Assembly (NCBI GenBank): GCA_946183415.1
Contig: CAMHAM010000001.1
Span: 97,510-161,509, forward strand
Reading direction: 5' to 3'
DNA length: 64,000 bases
From: an uncultured Prevotella sp.
Lineage (GTDB): Bacteria > Bacteroidota > Bacteroidia > Bacteroidales > Bacteroidaceae
The translations under genes were made by a program, and so were the position numbers. Each line of letters begins with the position of its first letter. Position 1 is the stretch's first letter. Below, piece after piece: positions 33,756 through 41,021 of the stretch. Under the pieces are notes generated by a model, which searched no databases, was not told the origin of the DNA, and was given only the letters and a program-made list of their open reading frames with translations.

Positions 33756-33833
33756 ATGTCAAAGTTGAACGCTTATTTTTACGGCTATTACTTTTACTTT
33801 GCAAGCAATTGTGAAGCGGTAAGTCGTAAATAA
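33756..33833 (+). CDS. Aromatic leader peptide
   Basis: This 25-codon ORF encodes MSKLNAYFYGYYFYFASNCE followed by AVSRK. Residues 7-15 are YFYGYYFYF: five Tyr and three Phe in nine codons. It sits between the promoter and a terminator hairpin in front of genes for Phe and Tyr synthesis, the classic position of an attenuation leader. Slow ribosome movement over the Tyr/Phe codons when charged tRNAs are scarce would favour the antiterminator formed by the 3-prime end of this ORF (33809-33819). Confidence 0.85.
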   Translation: MSKLNAYFYGYYFYFASNCEAVSRK

Positions 33834-33882
33834 GATTGAAAGAATCAAAAATGAAAGAATGAAATAAGGCTCCGCTTCACAA
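33809..33882 (+). promoter_or_regulatory. Antiterminator hairpin of the aromatic attenuator
   Basis: TTGTGAAGCGG (33809-33819, inside the leader ORF) is perfectly complementary to CCGCTTCACAA (33872-33882), the left arm of the terminator. The two structures are mutually exclusive. A ribosome stalled on the aromatic codons (33774-33800) leaves 33809-33819 free to pair. Confidence 0.8.
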
Positions 33883-33903
33883 CAAGGTGAAAGCGGAGTT
33901 TTT
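33870..33903 (+). terminator. Attenuator terminator before pheA
   Basis: CTCCGCTTCAC (33870-33880) pairs with GTGAAAGCGGAG (33887-33898) with one bulged A and a 6-base loop, followed by five T. It would stop transcription before pheA when Phe and Tyr are plentiful. Confidence 0.85.
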
Positions 33904-33909
33904 ATTTAA

Positions 33910-33961
33910 AAGGTAAAAAAGTAAAAAGGTAAAAAAGTAAAAAGGTAAAATAGTAAAAAAG
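33910..33961 (+). repeat. gtaaaaag-type simple repeat upstream of pheA
   Basis: About seven imperfect units of gtaaaaag/gtaaaaaa fill the space between the attenuator terminator and the pheA start. The same repeat type is found before GH20 (53040-53074), ffh (57382-57400) and folD (59420-59450), and inside the GH20 signal peptide. Confidence 0.7.
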
Positions 33962-33965
33962 AAAT

Positions 33966-34808
33966 ATGAAGAGAATTGCCATTCAAGGACTGACAGGATC
34001 GTTCCACGATATCGCGGCTCACCTGTATTTCGAAGGAGAACAGATACAGTTGATTTGCTGCTCAACTTTCGAACAGGTCTTTGACAATATCAAGCAGGAT
34101 CCCACAGCCATCGGTATGCTCGCCATCGAGAATACCATTGCTGGCTCCTTGCTTCACAATTATGAGTTGCTCCGCGACTCTGGAACCACGATTGTCGGAG
34201 AGCACAAGTTGCACATCTCCCATTGCATCTGCTGTCTGCCTGATGACGACTGGGAGACGATTACCGAAGTCCACTCTCATCCTGTGGCGCTGATGCAGTG
34301 TCGTCAGTTTCTGGCCAAGCACCCACAACTGAAGAATGTGGAGGCTGAAGACACCGCAGGTTCTGCGAAGATGATTGCCGAAGGTCAGAAGAAAGGGTGG
34401 GCTGCTATCTGTCATGCCGAGGCTGCCAAACTCTATGGTCTGAAGGTTCTCGAAAATCACATTGAGGACAACAAACACAACTTCACCCGATTCCTCGTGG
34501 TGTCGAATCCGAATAAGGCTGATATGTTGCGCCCTCTGATGGAGGCCAATAAGTCGAGCATCGTCTTCTCACTGCCTCACGAGGAAGGTTCACTCTCCCA
34601 TGTGTTGGCCATTCTCTCATTCTATCACATCAACCTGACGAAGATCCAGTCGCTGCCGATTATCGGCCATGAGTGGGAGTATCTGTTCTATGTAGATGTG
34701 ATGTACGACGATCTGACACGATACCGCCAGTCGATAGATGCGATTATCCCACTGACGAAAGACTTGAAGATCTTAGGGGAATATAAAGACGGGAGACAGA
34801 CGAATTAG
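33966..34808 (+). CDS. pheA: Prephenate dehydratase
   Basis: This 280-aa protein starts MKRIAIQGLTGSFHDIAA, the monofunctional dehydratase opening (GxxGSF in place of the usual GPxGTF). The dehydratase domain covers about 1-180, with AIENTIAGSLLHNYELL and ENHIEDNKHNFTRFLV, the catalytic T-R-F. An ACT domain follows (about 195-275). The ACT effector motif, normally GAL...ESRP, reads GSL...QSLP here, so Phe binding may be altered. It makes phenylpyruvate and heads the operon behind the attenuator. Confidence 0.94.
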   Translation: MKRIAIQGLTGSFHDIAAHLYFEGEQIQLICCSTFEQVFDNIKQDPTAIGMLAIENTIAGSLLHNYELLRDSGTTIVGEHKLHISHCICCLPDDDWETITEVHSHPVALMQCRQFLAKHPQLKNVEAEDTAGSAKMIAEGQKKGWAAICHAEAAKLYGLKVLENHIEDNKHNFTRFLVVSNPNKADMLRPLMEANKSSIVFSLPHEEGSLSHVLAILSFYHINLTKIQSLPIIGHEWEYLFYVDVMYDDLTRYRQSIDAIIPLTKDLKILGEYKDGRQTN

Positions 34809-34832
34809 TTGATAGTTTACGGTTTTATAGTT

Positions 34833-36002
34833 ATGATTACGAAAATACAACCAGCAGAAAGACTTAGTTTAGTACAGGAGTACTATTTCAGTAGAAAACT
34901 AAAGGAGGTTGCCCAGCTGAATGCCGAGGGCAAGGATATTATCAGTCTCGCCATTGGCAGTCCTGACATGCCGCCATCCGAGCAGACCATCAACAAGCTT
35001 TGTGAGATAGCTCGTCAGCCCAATGCTCACGGCTATCAGCCCACGATGGGTACACCAGAATTACGCGAGGCGATGGCAGGCTTCTATAAGCGTTGGTATG
35101 ATGTCGACCTGGATAGTAAGAGCGAGATCCTGCCCTTGATTGGCTCGAAGGAGGGAATCCTCCATGTTACTCTCGCCTTTGTGAATCCTGGCGATGAAGT
35201 GCTGGTGCCCAATCCGGGCTATCCTACATACACCTCGCTCTCGAAGATTCTGGGGGCTAAGATCGTGAACTACAATCTGCGTGAGGACAACGGCTGGCAG
35301 CCTGATTTCGAGGAGCTTGAGCAGATGGATCTCTCGCGTGTGAAGCTGATGTGGACCAACTATCCCAATATGCCTACGGGCGGCAGAGCCCAGCGTGAGA
35401 CTTACGAGCGACTGGTGAAATTTGCTCAGGAGCACAATATCGTCGTAGTAAACGATAATCCCTATTCGTTCATCCTCAGTGAGGAACATCTGAGTATTCT
35501 TCAGGTTCCTGGTGCCAAGGACTGTTGCATCGAATTCAATTCGATGTCGAAGAGCCACAACATGCCAGGCTGGCGTGTTGGACTCTGTGCCACGAATGCT
35601 GAGTTTATCTCATGGATTCTGAAGGTACAGTCGAACATTGAGAGTGGAACCTTCCGAGGCATCCAACTGGCTGCTGCTGAGGCATATAACAACAGTGAGG
35701 AGTGGCATCGTGAGTACAATATTAATACCTACGCACGTCGTCGTCAGTGGGCTGAGCAGATTATGGATGTGTTGGGCTGTACCTACGATAAGAATCAGGT
35801 TGGCATGTTCCTTTGGGGCAAGATTCCTGCAGACATTCAGAATGTCGAGGACCTGACAGAAAAGGTACTCCACGAGGCGCGTGTCTTTATCACCCCAGGT
35901 TTCATCTTTGGTTCGAATGGCGAGCGTTACATCCGCATCTCCCTCTGTGCGAAAGAGAACAAAATAGAGCAAGCATTGGAAAGAATCAAAAAAGCAATAT
36001 AA
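34833..36002 (+). CDS. PLP-dependent aminotransferase of the aromatic operon
   Basis: The start MITKIQPAERLSLVQEYYFS (ATG at 34833, 389 aa) is preferred over an in-frame TTG at 34809. It is a fold-type I aminotransferase with the PLP lysine in NSMSKSHNMPGWRVGLCA near residue 238 and the phosphate/ring contacts NYPNMPTG and NDNPYSF. Next to prephenate and DAHP enzymes it probably aminates phenylpyruvate and 4-hydroxyphenylpyruvate. Sequence alone also allows aspartate or LL-DAP-type substrates. It is 24 bases after pheA and 2 before the DAHP gene. Confidence 0.88.
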   Translation: MITKIQPAERLSLVQEYYFSRKLKEVAQLNAEGKDIISLAIGSPDMPPSEQTINKLCEIARQPNAHGYQPTMGTPELREAMAGFYKRWYDVDLDSKSEILPLIGSKEGILHVTLAFVNPGDEVLVPNPGYPTYTSLSKILGAKIVNYNLREDNGWQPDFEELEQMDLSRVKLMWTNYPNMPTGGRAQRETYERLVKFAQEHNIVVVNDNPYSFILSEEHLSILQVPGAKDCCIEFNSMSKSHNMPGWRVGLCATNAEFISWILKVQSNIESGTFRGIQLAAAEAYNNSEEWHREYNINTYARRRQWAEQIMDVLGCTYDKNQVGMFLWGKIPADIQNVEDLTEKVLHEARVFITPGFIFGSNGERYIRISLCAKENKIEQALERIKKAI

Positions 36003-36004
36003 TT

Positions 36005-37069
36005 ATGGAACTAGAATTAGCACCACTGAATTTACCGAGTGACAATGAACGTCCCTTCGTGATTGCAGGCCCTTGCTCTGCAGAGACTGAGGAACAAGTG
36101 ATGACCACAGCCCGTGAGCTGGCCATGAAAGGCTGCCACAACTTCCGTGCAGGTGTCTGGAAGCCCCGCACGAAGCCAGGTGGCTTCGAAGGTCATGGTG
36201 AGCCTGCCCTCGTCTGGATGAAGCAGGTGAAGGAAGATACCAAGATGCTCGTCTCAACCGAAGTGGCTACCCCAGAGCACGTTGAGCTGTGCCTGAAGTA
36301 TGGCATCGATATTCTCTGGATTGGTGCCCGTACCTCGGCTAATCCCTTTGCCATGCAGGCCATTGCCGACTCCCTGAAAGGTGTCGATGTGCCTGTGTTC
36401 GTGAAGAATCCTGTCAACCCTGACCTGGAACTTTGGATTGGTGCCTTGGAGCGTCTGAATCAGGCTGGCGTGAAGCGTCTGGGAGCCATCCATCGTGGGT
36501 TCTCCAGCTATGAGCAGAAGATATATCGTAATGCCCCGATGTGGCAAATTCCCATCGAACTGCGTCGCCGTATTCCTGAACTGCCGCTGATTAGTGACCC
36601 CTCGCATATTGGAGGCCGTCGCGAGCTGATTGCGCCTCTTTGCCAGCAGGCAATGGACCTGGGCTTCGACGGACTGATCATTGAGAGCCACTGCGATCCG
36701 GATAAGGCTTGGAGCGATGCCAAGCAGCAGGTGACACCTGATGTGCTCGACTATATCCTCTCACTGCTCGTGATCCGTGATGAGAAGACCACTACCGAGG
36801 GTATCAGTCAGCTGCGCAAGCAGATCGACGAGCTCGACAATCAGTTGATGGATCTGCTCGCCAAGCGCATGAAGGTATGTCGTGAGATCGGCCATTACAA
36901 GAAGGAGCACAATATGACGGTGCTACAGGCCAACCGTTACAACGAGATTCTGAACAAGCGTGGTGCTCAGGGAGCCCTCTGTGGTATGGATCCTGAGTTC
37001 GTCGCCCACGTCTTTGAGAATATCCACGAGGAAAGTGTCCGCCAACAGATAGAGATCATTAATAAATAA
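36005..37069 (+). CDS. aroF: DAHP synthase/chorismate mutase fusion
   Basis: This 354-aa protein (ATG at 36005) has a type I-beta DAHP synthase domain (about 1-255): RPFVIAGPCSAETEEQV, NFRAGVWKPRTKPGGF, GAIHRGFSS and LISDPSHIGGRRE. It is fused to an AroQ-type chorismate mutase (about 265-350): SQLRKQIDELDNQLMDLLAK then RMKVCREIGHYKK. It catalyses the first step of the shikimate pathway and the branch-point reaction to prephenate. In Bacteroidetes fusions the mutase can also serve as a regulatory domain. It is part of the attenuated operon. Confidence 0.94.
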   Translation: MELELAPLNLPSDNERPFVIAGPCSAETEEQVMTTARELAMKGCHNFRAGVWKPRTKPGGFEGHGEPALVWMKQVKEDTKMLVSTEVATPEHVELCLKYGIDILWIGARTSANPFAMQAIADSLKGVDVPVFVKNPVNPDLELWIGALERLNQAGVKRLGAIHRGFSSYEQKIYRNAPMWQIPIELRRRIPELPLISDPSHIGGRRELIAPLCQQAMDLGFDGLIIESHCDPDKAWSDAKQQVTPDVLDYILSLLVIRDEKTTTEGISQLRKQIDELDNQLMDLLAKRMKVCREIGHYKKEHNMTVLQANRYNEILNKRGAQGALCGMDPEFVAHVFENIHEESVRQQIEIINK

Positions 37070-37155
37070 AAATTGAAAGATTGAAGAATTGAAAGATTGA
37101 AGTCCACGTGGCTCTCAAAAACTTCAATTCTTCAATCCTTGAATTCTTCAATCCT
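37070..37155 (+). repeat. Inverted ttgaaga-type repeats between aroF and tyrA
   Basis: ATTGAAAGATTGAAGAATTG-like units on the left and their inverse (CTTCAATTCTTCAATCC-like) on the right of GTCCACGTGGC can fold into a long intercistronic hairpin. No T run follows. It may set the aroF/tyrA expression ratio. Confidence 0.5.
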
Positions 37156-37950
37156 ATGAAAATATTAGTATTAGGAGCAGGCAAGATGGGAAGCTTCTTC
37201 ATCGACCTGCTGAGTTTCGACCACGAGGTGGCAGTCTTTGAGCGCGACCCCAAGCGCATGCGCTTCACCTATAATTGTCAGCGTTTTACCACGTACGATG
37301 AGATCGAGACATTCAAGCCCGAGTTGCTCATCAATGCTGTCACGCTGAAGTACACCATCCCAGTGTTCAGGGAGGTGATCCCCCATCTGCCCAAGGAGTG
37401 CATCATCAGCGATATTGCCTCTGTGAAGACAGACTTGAAGGAGTTCTATGAGAGTACGGGCATGCGCTATGTATCGACTCACCCGATGTTTGGACCTACG
37501 TTTGCTAATCTGCAGCAGCTCTCTGAGGAGAATGCCATCATCATCAGCGAAGGCGACTATATGGGGCGCATCTTCTTCAAGGATCTCTATCAGAAACTGG
37601 GACTGAACATCTACGAGTACACTTTCGAGGAGCACGACAAGACGGTGGCTTATTCATTGTCAATCCCGTTCGTGTCTACCTTTGTGTTCGCAGCCGTCAT
37701 GAAGCATCAGGATGCGCCAGGTACCACCTTCAAGCGCCACATGCGTATCGCCAAGGGGGTGCTCAACGAAGACGACTATCTGCTTCAGGAAATCCTCTTC
37801 AATCCCTATACCCACGACCAGGTGTCGCAAATCCGCACGGAGCTGAAAGAGCTGCTCGAGATTATCGACAACAAGGATGCTGACGGTATGAAGGGCTATC
37901 TGACGAAAATCCGTAACAACGTAAAACGTGACATCGAGATCAAGCAATAG
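37156..37950 (+). CDS. tyrA: Prephenate dehydrogenase
   Basis: The start MKILVLGAGKMGSFFIDLLS (ATG at 37156, 264 aa) begins directly with the NAD-binding GxGxxG fold. Further motifs are ISDIASVKTDLKEFYE, YVSTHPMFGPTF (the catalytic His region) and EEHDKTVAYSLSIPFVSTF. It makes 4-hydroxyphenylpyruvate for Tyr synthesis. There is no chorismate mutase or ACT domain. It is the last biosynthetic gene of the operon, and the next gene, a transporter, overlaps it by 23 bases. Confidence 0.92.
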   Translation: MKILVLGAGKMGSFFIDLLSFDHEVAVFERDPKRMRFTYNCQRFTTYDEIETFKPELLINAVTLKYTIPVFREVIPHLPKECIISDIASVKTDLKEFYESTGMRYVSTHPMFGPTFANLQQLSEENAIIISEGDYMGRIFFKDLYQKLGLNIYEYTFEEHDKTVAYSLSIPFVSTFVFAAVMKHQDAPGTTFKRHMRIAKGVLNEDDYLLQEILFNPYTHDQVSQIRTELKELLEIIDNKDADGMKGYLTKIRNNVKRDIEIKQ

Positions 37951-38863
37951 GCTGTTCTATCACCTCGTAGCGTTTGTGGTAGTGGCTATATGGGGCAGCA
38001 CCTTCGTCTTTACGAAGATGCTGCTTCTTGCTGGCCTCACCCCTGCACAGATCTTTACCCTCCGCTTCATCATCGCCTACGTGCTCTTGTTGGGCTATTC
38101 GCTTTTCACTCATCGCTTCTTGCTCTTCTCGTCTTCGTGGCGTGACGAATTGCTGATGTTTGCCTTGGGCGTTACTGGCGGCTCGTTGTATTTCCTGACG
38201 GAAAACTCAGCGATGAACTATACGACGACCACCAATACCTCGCTGATCGTGAGCCTGTCGCCGCTCATCGCCACCTTCTTGATATCATTGTTCTATCAGT
38301 CTCAGCGCCTGAACCGTGTTCAGAGCGCAGGCTCCCTGATGGCGGCACTGGGTGTGGTGATTGTTGTGCTCAATGGGCGTTTCGTGCTTCACCTCTCCCC
38401 CATAGGCGACTCTTTGGCTTTTAGTGCCGCCCTCTGCTGGGGCTTCTACTCGTTGCTGATGATTCCTGCCAACCTGCGTTACGATACGTTGTTCATCACC
38501 CGTAAGGTGTTTGTCTACGGACTTCTCTCGATGATACCTTATTATTTATGGAAGCCTGAAGAGACGGTCATTTTCACGGCGTCGGTTCTCTCCGTCCTCG
38601 ACCTGCCTGTGCTTCTTAACCTGCTCTTTCTGGGTTGCGTCGCCTCGATGCTTTGCTTCCTGGCGTGGAACTGGGTGCTGAAGAAGCTGGGGGCCGTCAT
38701 CGCCACCAACTATGTTTATTTCAATCCCGTCACCACTATCCTCTTCGCCTGGGCTGTTCTCTCCGAGCAGATTACCGTCTATTTCCTTCTCGGCACCGTC
38801 CTCATTCTTCTCGGCATGATTCTCGTAGACAAGTATCCCAAACTCACGGGACAGGTCTCGTGA
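37928..38863 (+). CDS. EamA/DMT-family transporter
   Basis: This 311-aa protein has ten hydrophobic segments in two repeated EamA halves, starting near LVAFVVVAIWGSTFVFTKML and again near SLAFSAALCWGFYSLLMIPA. The end is cytoplasmic (VDKYPKLTGQVS). It starts with GTG inside tyrA, so it is translated from the aromatic operon. Export of an aromatic amino acid or intermediate is suggested only by position. Confidence 0.85.
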   Translation: MTSRSSNRLFYHLVAFVVVAIWGSTFVFTKMLLLAGLTPAQIFTLRFIIAYVLLLGYSLFTHRFLLFSSSWRDELLMFALGVTGGSLYFLTENSAMNYTTTTNTSLIVSLSPLIATFLISLFYQSQRLNRVQSAGSLMAALGVVIVVLNGRFVLHLSPIGDSLAFSAALCWGFYSLLMIPANLRYDTLFITRKVFVYGLLSMIPYYLWKPEETVIFTASVLSVLDLPVLLNLLFLGCVASMLCFLAWNWVLKKLGAVIATNYVYFNPVTTILFAWAVLSEQITVYFLLGTVLILLGMILVDKYPKLTGQVS

Positions 38864-38908
38864 GAAAAAATAAAGCGACTTTTGTTTTGTAATGTCCGCA
38901 GTTATTCG

Positions 38909-38916
38909 TACTTTTG
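38909..38916 (+). promoter_or_regulatory. Promoter -7 box for the HAD-like gene
   Basis: TACTTTTG, 16 bases before the GTG start at 38933. Confidence 0.55.
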
Positions 38917-38932
38917 CAGTAAATTTATAAAA

Positions 38933-39568
38933 GTGAAACAGATTAAGAACATCGCATTCAACCTTGGGGGCGTGGTGCTGGCACTCAGTCTCGAAGGAGG
39001 TATCAAGGGCTTCGAAAAGATTGGAGTCCGTGATGCTCGCCAGCGTTTAGACGCTTTTCAGCAGAAAGGTATATTCGCCGATCTGGAGTCGGGACGTATC
39101 TCGAAAGAGGAGTTCCGTCAGGAGATGTGTCGCCTGACAGGAAAGGAAATCACGTTGCAGGACTGCTTTGAGGCTTGGCATGGGTATGTGGACTATGTGC
39201 CCCAGCAGAATCTTGAAACGATTCTCCGCCTGCGGGAAAAAGGCTATAAGGTGTGTCTGCTTTCAAATACGAACCCCTTTATGACCATGTGGACGGATAG
39301 TCCTGCGTTTGATAGCCAAGGTCGCCCCATGAGTTATTTCTTCGACAAGCTCTATCTCAGCTATGAGTGTGGCGTGATGAAGCCTGCCCCAGAGATATTC
39401 CAGATGATGCTCGAAGGTCAGCACGCCCTGCCAGAAGAGACCCTTTTCATCGACGACAGCGAGACCAATGTCAAAGTAGCCCAGTCGTTGGGCATCCAGA
39501 CGCTCTGTCCCCACAACAATGAAGACTGGACCGTCTTCCCAGAGATTCAAAAGCTTCTGAACGGATAA
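38933..39568 (+). CDS. HAD-like protein with Asp-to-Asn in motif I
   Basis: This 211-aa protein starts at GTG (38933, VKQIKNIAFNLGGVVLALS), since the upstream frame overlaps the promoter. It is a class I HAD protein of the epoxide-hydrolase/phosphatase-like branch: motif II VCLLSNTN, motif III lysine GVMKPAPEIF, motif IV ETLFIDDSETNVKVA. Motif I normally reads FDLGGV, with Asp as nucleophile; here codon AAC gives FNLGGV. The other motifs are intact, so the fold is kept but phosphoryl transfer through Asp is not possible in the usual way. It may be a binding protein or have lost activity. Confidence 0.82.
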   Translation: MKQIKNIAFNLGGVVLALSLEGGIKGFEKIGVRDARQRLDAFQQKGIFADLESGRISKEEFRQEMCRLTGKEITLQDCFEAWHGYVDYVPQQNLETILRLREKGYKVCLLSNTNPFMTMWTDSPAFDSQGRPMSYFFDKLYLSYECGVMKPAPEIFQMMLEGQHALPEETLFIDDSETNVKVAQSLGIQTLCPHNNEDWTVFPEIQKLLNG

Positions 39569-39661
39569 CACGGGATGAGATAATCAGGGGATGCGAATGA
39601 TGAAACCTCCGTAAAACACGTTAAAATCGGGAGGTTATGAGGTTTTTCTAAAAATAAGTTG

Positions 39662-39669
39662 TATCTTTG
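39662..39669 (+). promoter_or_regulatory. Promoter -7 box for the GlsB/YeaQ-like gene
   Basis: TATCTTTG, 31 bases before the ATG at 39701. Confidence 0.6.
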
Positions 39670-39700
39670 CAGCGTCAAACTTAAATTAGAACATATAGAT

Positions 39701-39940
39701 ATGGGTATTATTGGTTCAATCATTATTGGATGTCTGGCTGGCTTCTGTGCTGGCAAGTTGATGAAAGGCGGTGGCTTTGGATTCATCATGAATCTGGTGC
39801 TGGGCTTGTTTGGCGGTCTCGTCGGAGGATGGCTGTTCGGACAGCTGGGCATCACCTGGGGAGGCATCCTGGGGCAGCTTGGTACCGCCATCATCGGTGC
39901 TGTAGCCATCCTTTGGGTTGCTTCGCTCTTCAAGAAGTAG
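39701..39940 (+). CDS. GlsB/YeaQ/YmgE family small membrane protein
   Basis: The start MGIIGSIIIGCLAGFCAGKL (ATG at 39701, 79 aa) follows the promoter; the longer frame would begin inside it. It has three Gly-rich membrane segments with the family pattern GFIMNLVLGLFGGLVGGWLF. Family members are linked to stress response and their mechanism is unknown. It lies 16 bases before the RsbW-like kinase gene, so stress and partner-switch genes are co-transcribed here. Confidence 0.88.
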   Translation: MGIIGSIIIGCLAGFCAGKLMKGGGFGFIMNLVLGLFGGLVGGWLFGQLGITWGGILGQLGTAIIGAVAILWVASLFKK

Positions 39941-39956
39941 TTCCATAGATTCGAGG

Positions 39957-40361
39957 ATGACGAAGCTTGAACTAAAGGTGGAGATGGGGGAGGTGAGGCT
40001 CGTCAGAGCGTTTGTACTCTCCATATCCGATGATGCTGGACTTAGCGAGCGTCAGGCGCAGAATCTGCGTCTGGTCGTCGAAGAGGCTGTAGCTAATATT
40101 GTGAACTACAGCGGCGCTACCTTGATGGAACTCCGCGCCTGGCAGGAGGATGGCTGCCTCTATGTATCCTTCGCTGACGACGGCATCCCCTTTGATCCGA
40201 CCCAGCATCCTGAGCCCGACCTGACGCTGCCCATAGAGAAGCGCGTCATTGGTGGTCTTGGCATCCACTACATCCGCAAGATGAGCGACGGCATGGCCTA
40301 TCGCCGCCAGGACGGTAGGAACATCCTGACCGTCTGGAAAACATTGGAAAAACCAAAGTAA
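39957..40361 (+). CDS. RsbW-like anti-sigma factor / serine kinase ATPase
   Basis: The start MTKLELKVEMGEVRLVRAFV (ATG at 39957, 134 aa) follows GAGG. It is a single HATPase_c_2 domain with N-box VVEEAVANIVNYSG, G1 box FADDGIPFDP and G2 box GGLGIHYIRKMSDGMAYRR. Such proteins bind a sigma factor or other target and phosphorylate a STAS antagonist. The following STAS gene is truncated (40377-40520), so the natural partner may be elsewhere, for example the STAS protein at 24211. Confidence 0.88.
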   Translation: MTKLELKVEMGEVRLVRAFVLSISDDAGLSERQAQNLRLVVEEAVANIVNYSGATLMELRAWQEDGCLYVSFADDGIPFDPTQHPEPDLTLPIEKRVIGGLGIHYIRKMSDGMAYRRQDGRNILTVWKTLEKPK

Positions 40362-40370
40362 CTTAATATT

Positions 40371-40772
40371 TTAGATATGGAGATTAGAATAACAGAAAAG
40401 AACGACCGGTTGGTAGCATTGCTCTGTGGCGAACTCGACAATATCGCCAGCATCGAAGCAAAGAAGGCCTTGGATCCGCTGACCCAGCAGACTGACCACG
40501 ACGTAGAGCCACTTACTTGAGCCGTCTTTCTTAAACTGATAGGTCTCAATGACGTGTGAGTATTCCTTCGCTTCTTTCGTCTGGGCATCAGCGATGGTCC
40601 CCTTTGCCTCATAATTGCAGAACCAAATGCCCTCTATCTGTTCGGCCAAAGGACCGGGGGTCAGCACTACGTTATTCGCCTTGTCATCGTCACTGTCGCA
40701 TGAAGTCAGCGCAGTCATCAATCCACATGCTGTCAGTATAGCAGCCAGCATACATAGAATTTGCTTTTTCAT
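40371..40772 (-). pseudogene. Lipoprotein gene fused at its 3-prime end to inverted STAS sequence
   Basis: The ATG ending at 40772 starts MKKQILCMLAAILTACGLMT then ALTSCDSDDDKAN, a lipoprotein signal with Cys in TSCDSD. It continues as a small Bacteroidetes-type lipoprotein (LAEQIEGIWFCNYEAKG...YQFKKDGSSKWLYVV). From about base 40504 leftwards the frame reads antisense to the STAS remnant, so roughly the last 44 codons are foreign. The native C-terminus is missing. It has a TAATTTTG promoter box on the minus strand at 40846-40853. Confidence 0.65.
40377..40520 (+). pseudogene. Truncated STAS anti-sigma antagonist
   Basis: The ORF opens MEIRITEKNDRLVALLCGEL and continues DNIASIEAKKALDPL...TDHDV, a clear STAS N-terminal half. 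After about base 40504, where the strand VVxDxxxLxxxSSxGLR should begin, the sequence changes to the inverse of a lipoprotein gene and stops after four unrelated residues. The phosphorylatable Ser and the second half are missing. It lies 15 bases after the RsbW-like gene, the normal place for its partner. The break looks like a rearrangement. Confidence 0.8.
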
Positions 40773-40969
40773 AATCAACTATTAATGCTATAATTTACAA
40801 ATTCTTCCTTATTCTATTCTTTATCTCTTTAGTGTAATTCGGTGGCAAAATTACAAAAAAATGTTCGTACTCACAAGAATATAGACAAATTATCGCTCTT
40901 GTAGGGGGAAAGAAATTTCTTCTTTGAGAAATTATGCTCACAACGACCGTCGTTTAAAAATAAAATACT

Positions 40970-40977
40970 TAACTTTG
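40970..40977 (+). promoter_or_regulatory. Promoter -7 box for the CotH-like gene
   Basis: TAACTTTG, 44 bases before the preferred start at 41022. Confidence 0.55.
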
Positions 40978-41006
40978 CACACTGATTTATCGTCTCATAG
41001 AATGTT

Positions 41007-41012
41007 AGGAGG
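41007..41012 (+). promoter_or_regulatory. Shine-Dalgarno that decides the CotH start
   Basis: AGGAGG directly abuts an ATG at 41013, too close for use, and lies 9 bases before the ATG at 41022. The start at 41022 (MSKVLFF...) is therefore preferred. Confidence 0.55.
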
Positions 41013-41021
41013 ATGCACATC

